Origin: Isotricha intestinalis
Taxonomy: Eukaryota; Ciliophora; Litostomatea; Vestibuliferida; Isotrichidae
Assembly (NCBI GenBank): GCA_023807065.1
Contig: JAJJLU010003546.1
Coordinates: 1 to 56,123 of the forward strand
Length of the DNA: 56,123 nt
Direction of reading: 5' to 3'
In this document: one piece after another, positions 55,191 to 56,123 of the stretch
Layout of the letters: each line of letters begins with the position of its first letter
Position numbering within the stretch: the first letter of the stretch is position 1
Made by a program: the position numbers and the translations under genes
Notes under the pieces: model-generated
What the model was told of the DNA's origin: nothing
Databases searched by the model: none
Seen by the model: the letters and a program-made list of their open reading frames with translations, nothing else

Positions 55191-56123
55191 TTATTTTTGA
55201 TTAAATTTTAATTGAACTTTATCACCGTTTGAAAAAAAAACAATACAAAAAGTTAAATATTTTGATTTTTTAGGAATAACATTATTAATAGTACCTTTAA
55301 ATTTATTATTACATAGAAAAATTAATTTTTTCTCTTCTGATTGAAATTCAAAAGAAATAACAATTTTTTCTTTTTTATTAATATCTTTATCTTCAGTGTA
55401 AGTTTTACAATTTTCATTTTTATTATTCATATTCCAAATTTTACCATTAATAGAAATTCCATAAAACCCATTTTCAATATTTCCATTTCCTAAATTAAAA
55501 TTAAAATTATTTTGATATATTAATTCTTTATCTCCTAAACCAACAGCAAGCCAAGAAAAACTTTCCCCTGATAAACTAATAATATATTCAAAATGATAAC
55601 TTTTAGATTTTTTATTATCTAAATTATAAGTTCCTAAAGCAAATTGATGTTTATAATTATTATTGTTTGAACATATTACTGTTGATGAATTTACTTTTAA
55701 ATATTTTCCTAAATATTTTTTATCAAAATAATTTTCTTCTTCTGAACTGTTTTCATTTAAATCAATTGTTTCTATTATATTTTCATGGTTGTTTAATTTA
55801 CTTGATGATGATTCGTCGGTTGATGAAATTTTGGGAAAATTAATTTCTTTGTTATTTTTATTTTTATTTTTTTTATTTGAATTTATCTTATTTTTATCTC
55901 TTTTAGGTGAAAATTGAATATTTTTATTCTTTTCTTTTGGAGATAATTCATTTATTTTATCTTTTTTAGAATTAATATTATTACTGTTATTATTATTAAT
56001 ATTATTATTAATATTATTATTAATATTATTATTATGATTATTATGTTCTTTTCTTTTTTTATTTATATAATAATTTTTATCATCTTCATGAATTAAACCT
56101 TCTTCTTCTTCTTCTTCTTCATT
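55191..56123 (-). CDS. SPRY-domain protein, 3' part of a gene cut by the window edge
   Basis: The minus-strand frame is open from the right edge of the window to TAA at 55191, with no Met until position 55430, so the start lies outside. The visible N-terminal part is low-complexity (Glu run, Asn repeats, Lys/Asn), then an acidic Ser block (STDESSSSKLNNHENI), then a folded domain: KYLKVNSSTVICSNNNNYKH, HFEYIISLSGESFSWLAVGL, GNGNIENGFYGISINGKIWN, IVISFEFQSEEKKLIFLCNN, and a C-terminal strand. The W-L-A-V-G-L-G and G-F-Y-G-I-S-x-N-G-x-x-W lines are those of SPRY (B30.2) domains, which bind peptides. Total length unknown. Confidence 0.78.
   Translation of the reverse strand, partial: NEEEEEEEGLIHEDDKNYYINKKRKEHNNHNNNINNNINNNINNNNSNNINSKKDKINELSPKEKNKNIQFSPKRDKNKINSNKKNKNKNNKEINFPKISSTDESSSSKLNNHENIIETIDLNENSSEEENYFDKKYLGKYLKVNSSTVICSNNNNYKHQFALGTYNLDNKKSKSYHFEYIISLSGESFSWLAVGLGDKELIYQNNFNFNLGNGNIENGFYGISINGKIWNMNNKNENCKTYTEDKDINKKEKIVISFEFQSEEKKLIFLCNNKFKGTINNVIPKKSKYLTFCIVFFSNGDKVQLKFNQK

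Noticed and set aside
1..56123. Alternative genetic code (TAA/TAG as Gln)
   Set aside because: Gene ends are TAA, TAG (14371, 18320) and TGA (6498, 16738), and Gln is CAA/CAG within recognised domains; no domain requires stop readthrough.
1..56123. tRNA, rRNA or snRNA genes
   Set aside because: I looked for T-loop-like GGTTCRAAYCC and GC-rich patches in intergenic DNA and saw none; a covariance-model scan would be needed to exclude short RNAs.

Overview
The window is nuclear DNA from a unicellular eukaryote with extremely AT-rich DNA. The eukaryotic marks are GT-AG introns that can be placed exactly (25 to 48 bases) and gene families such as Rab, ArfGAP, HP1, DOT1, Hbs1, CDPK and Erv41/46. 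The code is standard: TAA, TAG and TGA all end genes, and CAA/CAG are ordinary Gln codons. A CDPK (kinase plus four EF hands), a calcyphosin and very short introns fit an alveolate, perhaps a ciliate that kept the standard code, but other protists are not excluded. Asn/Lys-rich low-complexity tracts are everywhere. I saw no tRNA, rRNA or CRISPR array.

Layout. 1-7.3 kb: a short transposon with perfect inverted ends (MITE) just upstream of a Rab GTPase; then a small protein with a possible PP1-docking motif, an ArfGAP, a three-exon calcyphosin, a multi-pass membrane protein, an Asn-rich protein and a Zip3/HEI10-like RING protein. 7.3-18.4 kb: an 825-residue protein with an MGCACC acylation-type N-terminus hidden behind a 25-base intron, a FAIM-like domain fused to a long MMQNNN repeat, a TRAF-type zinc-finger protein, an MFS transporter overlapping its upstream gene by 4 bases, and a repeat protein divergent from that pair across only 44 bases. 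18.6-34.7 kb: a chromatin-rich stretch with three HP1-like proteins (chromodomain plus chromoshadow), a DOT1-like methyltransferase and a pogo-transposase-derived DNA-binding protein. Between these lie a dual-specificity phosphatase, a PDI-like protein, two membrane or secreted proteins, a CDPK and a second MFS transporter.

34.8-50.8 kb: an APH-fold small-molecule kinase, a DnaJ protein with an Asn/Phe-rich body, a WD40 protein, a membrane RING-H2 ligase, an atypical GTPase, an Erv41/ERGIC-type protein, an Hbs1-like ribosome-rescue GTPase, a furin-repeat/TM/RING protein, a helical-repeat protein and a possible SPT2-like chromatin protein. 50.8 kb to the end: a secreted two-repeat protein with a decayed, inverted paralog beside it, an arrestin-fold protein whose C-terminal tail has been cut off by a single-base frameshift, and a SPRY-domain gene that runs off the right edge.

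Genes lie on both strands with mostly 50-800 base gaps and no operon logic. The themes that recur are chromatin (HP1 trio, DOT1, SPT2-like), membrane traffic (Rab, ArfGAP, Erv41, arrestin), calcium signalling (CDPK, calcyphosin) and ubiquitin-type RING proteins. I did not find an obvious new multi-gene system. The best leads are the HP1/DOT1/pogo-derived neighbourhood, the MITE, the inverted pseudogene and the frameshifted arrestin.
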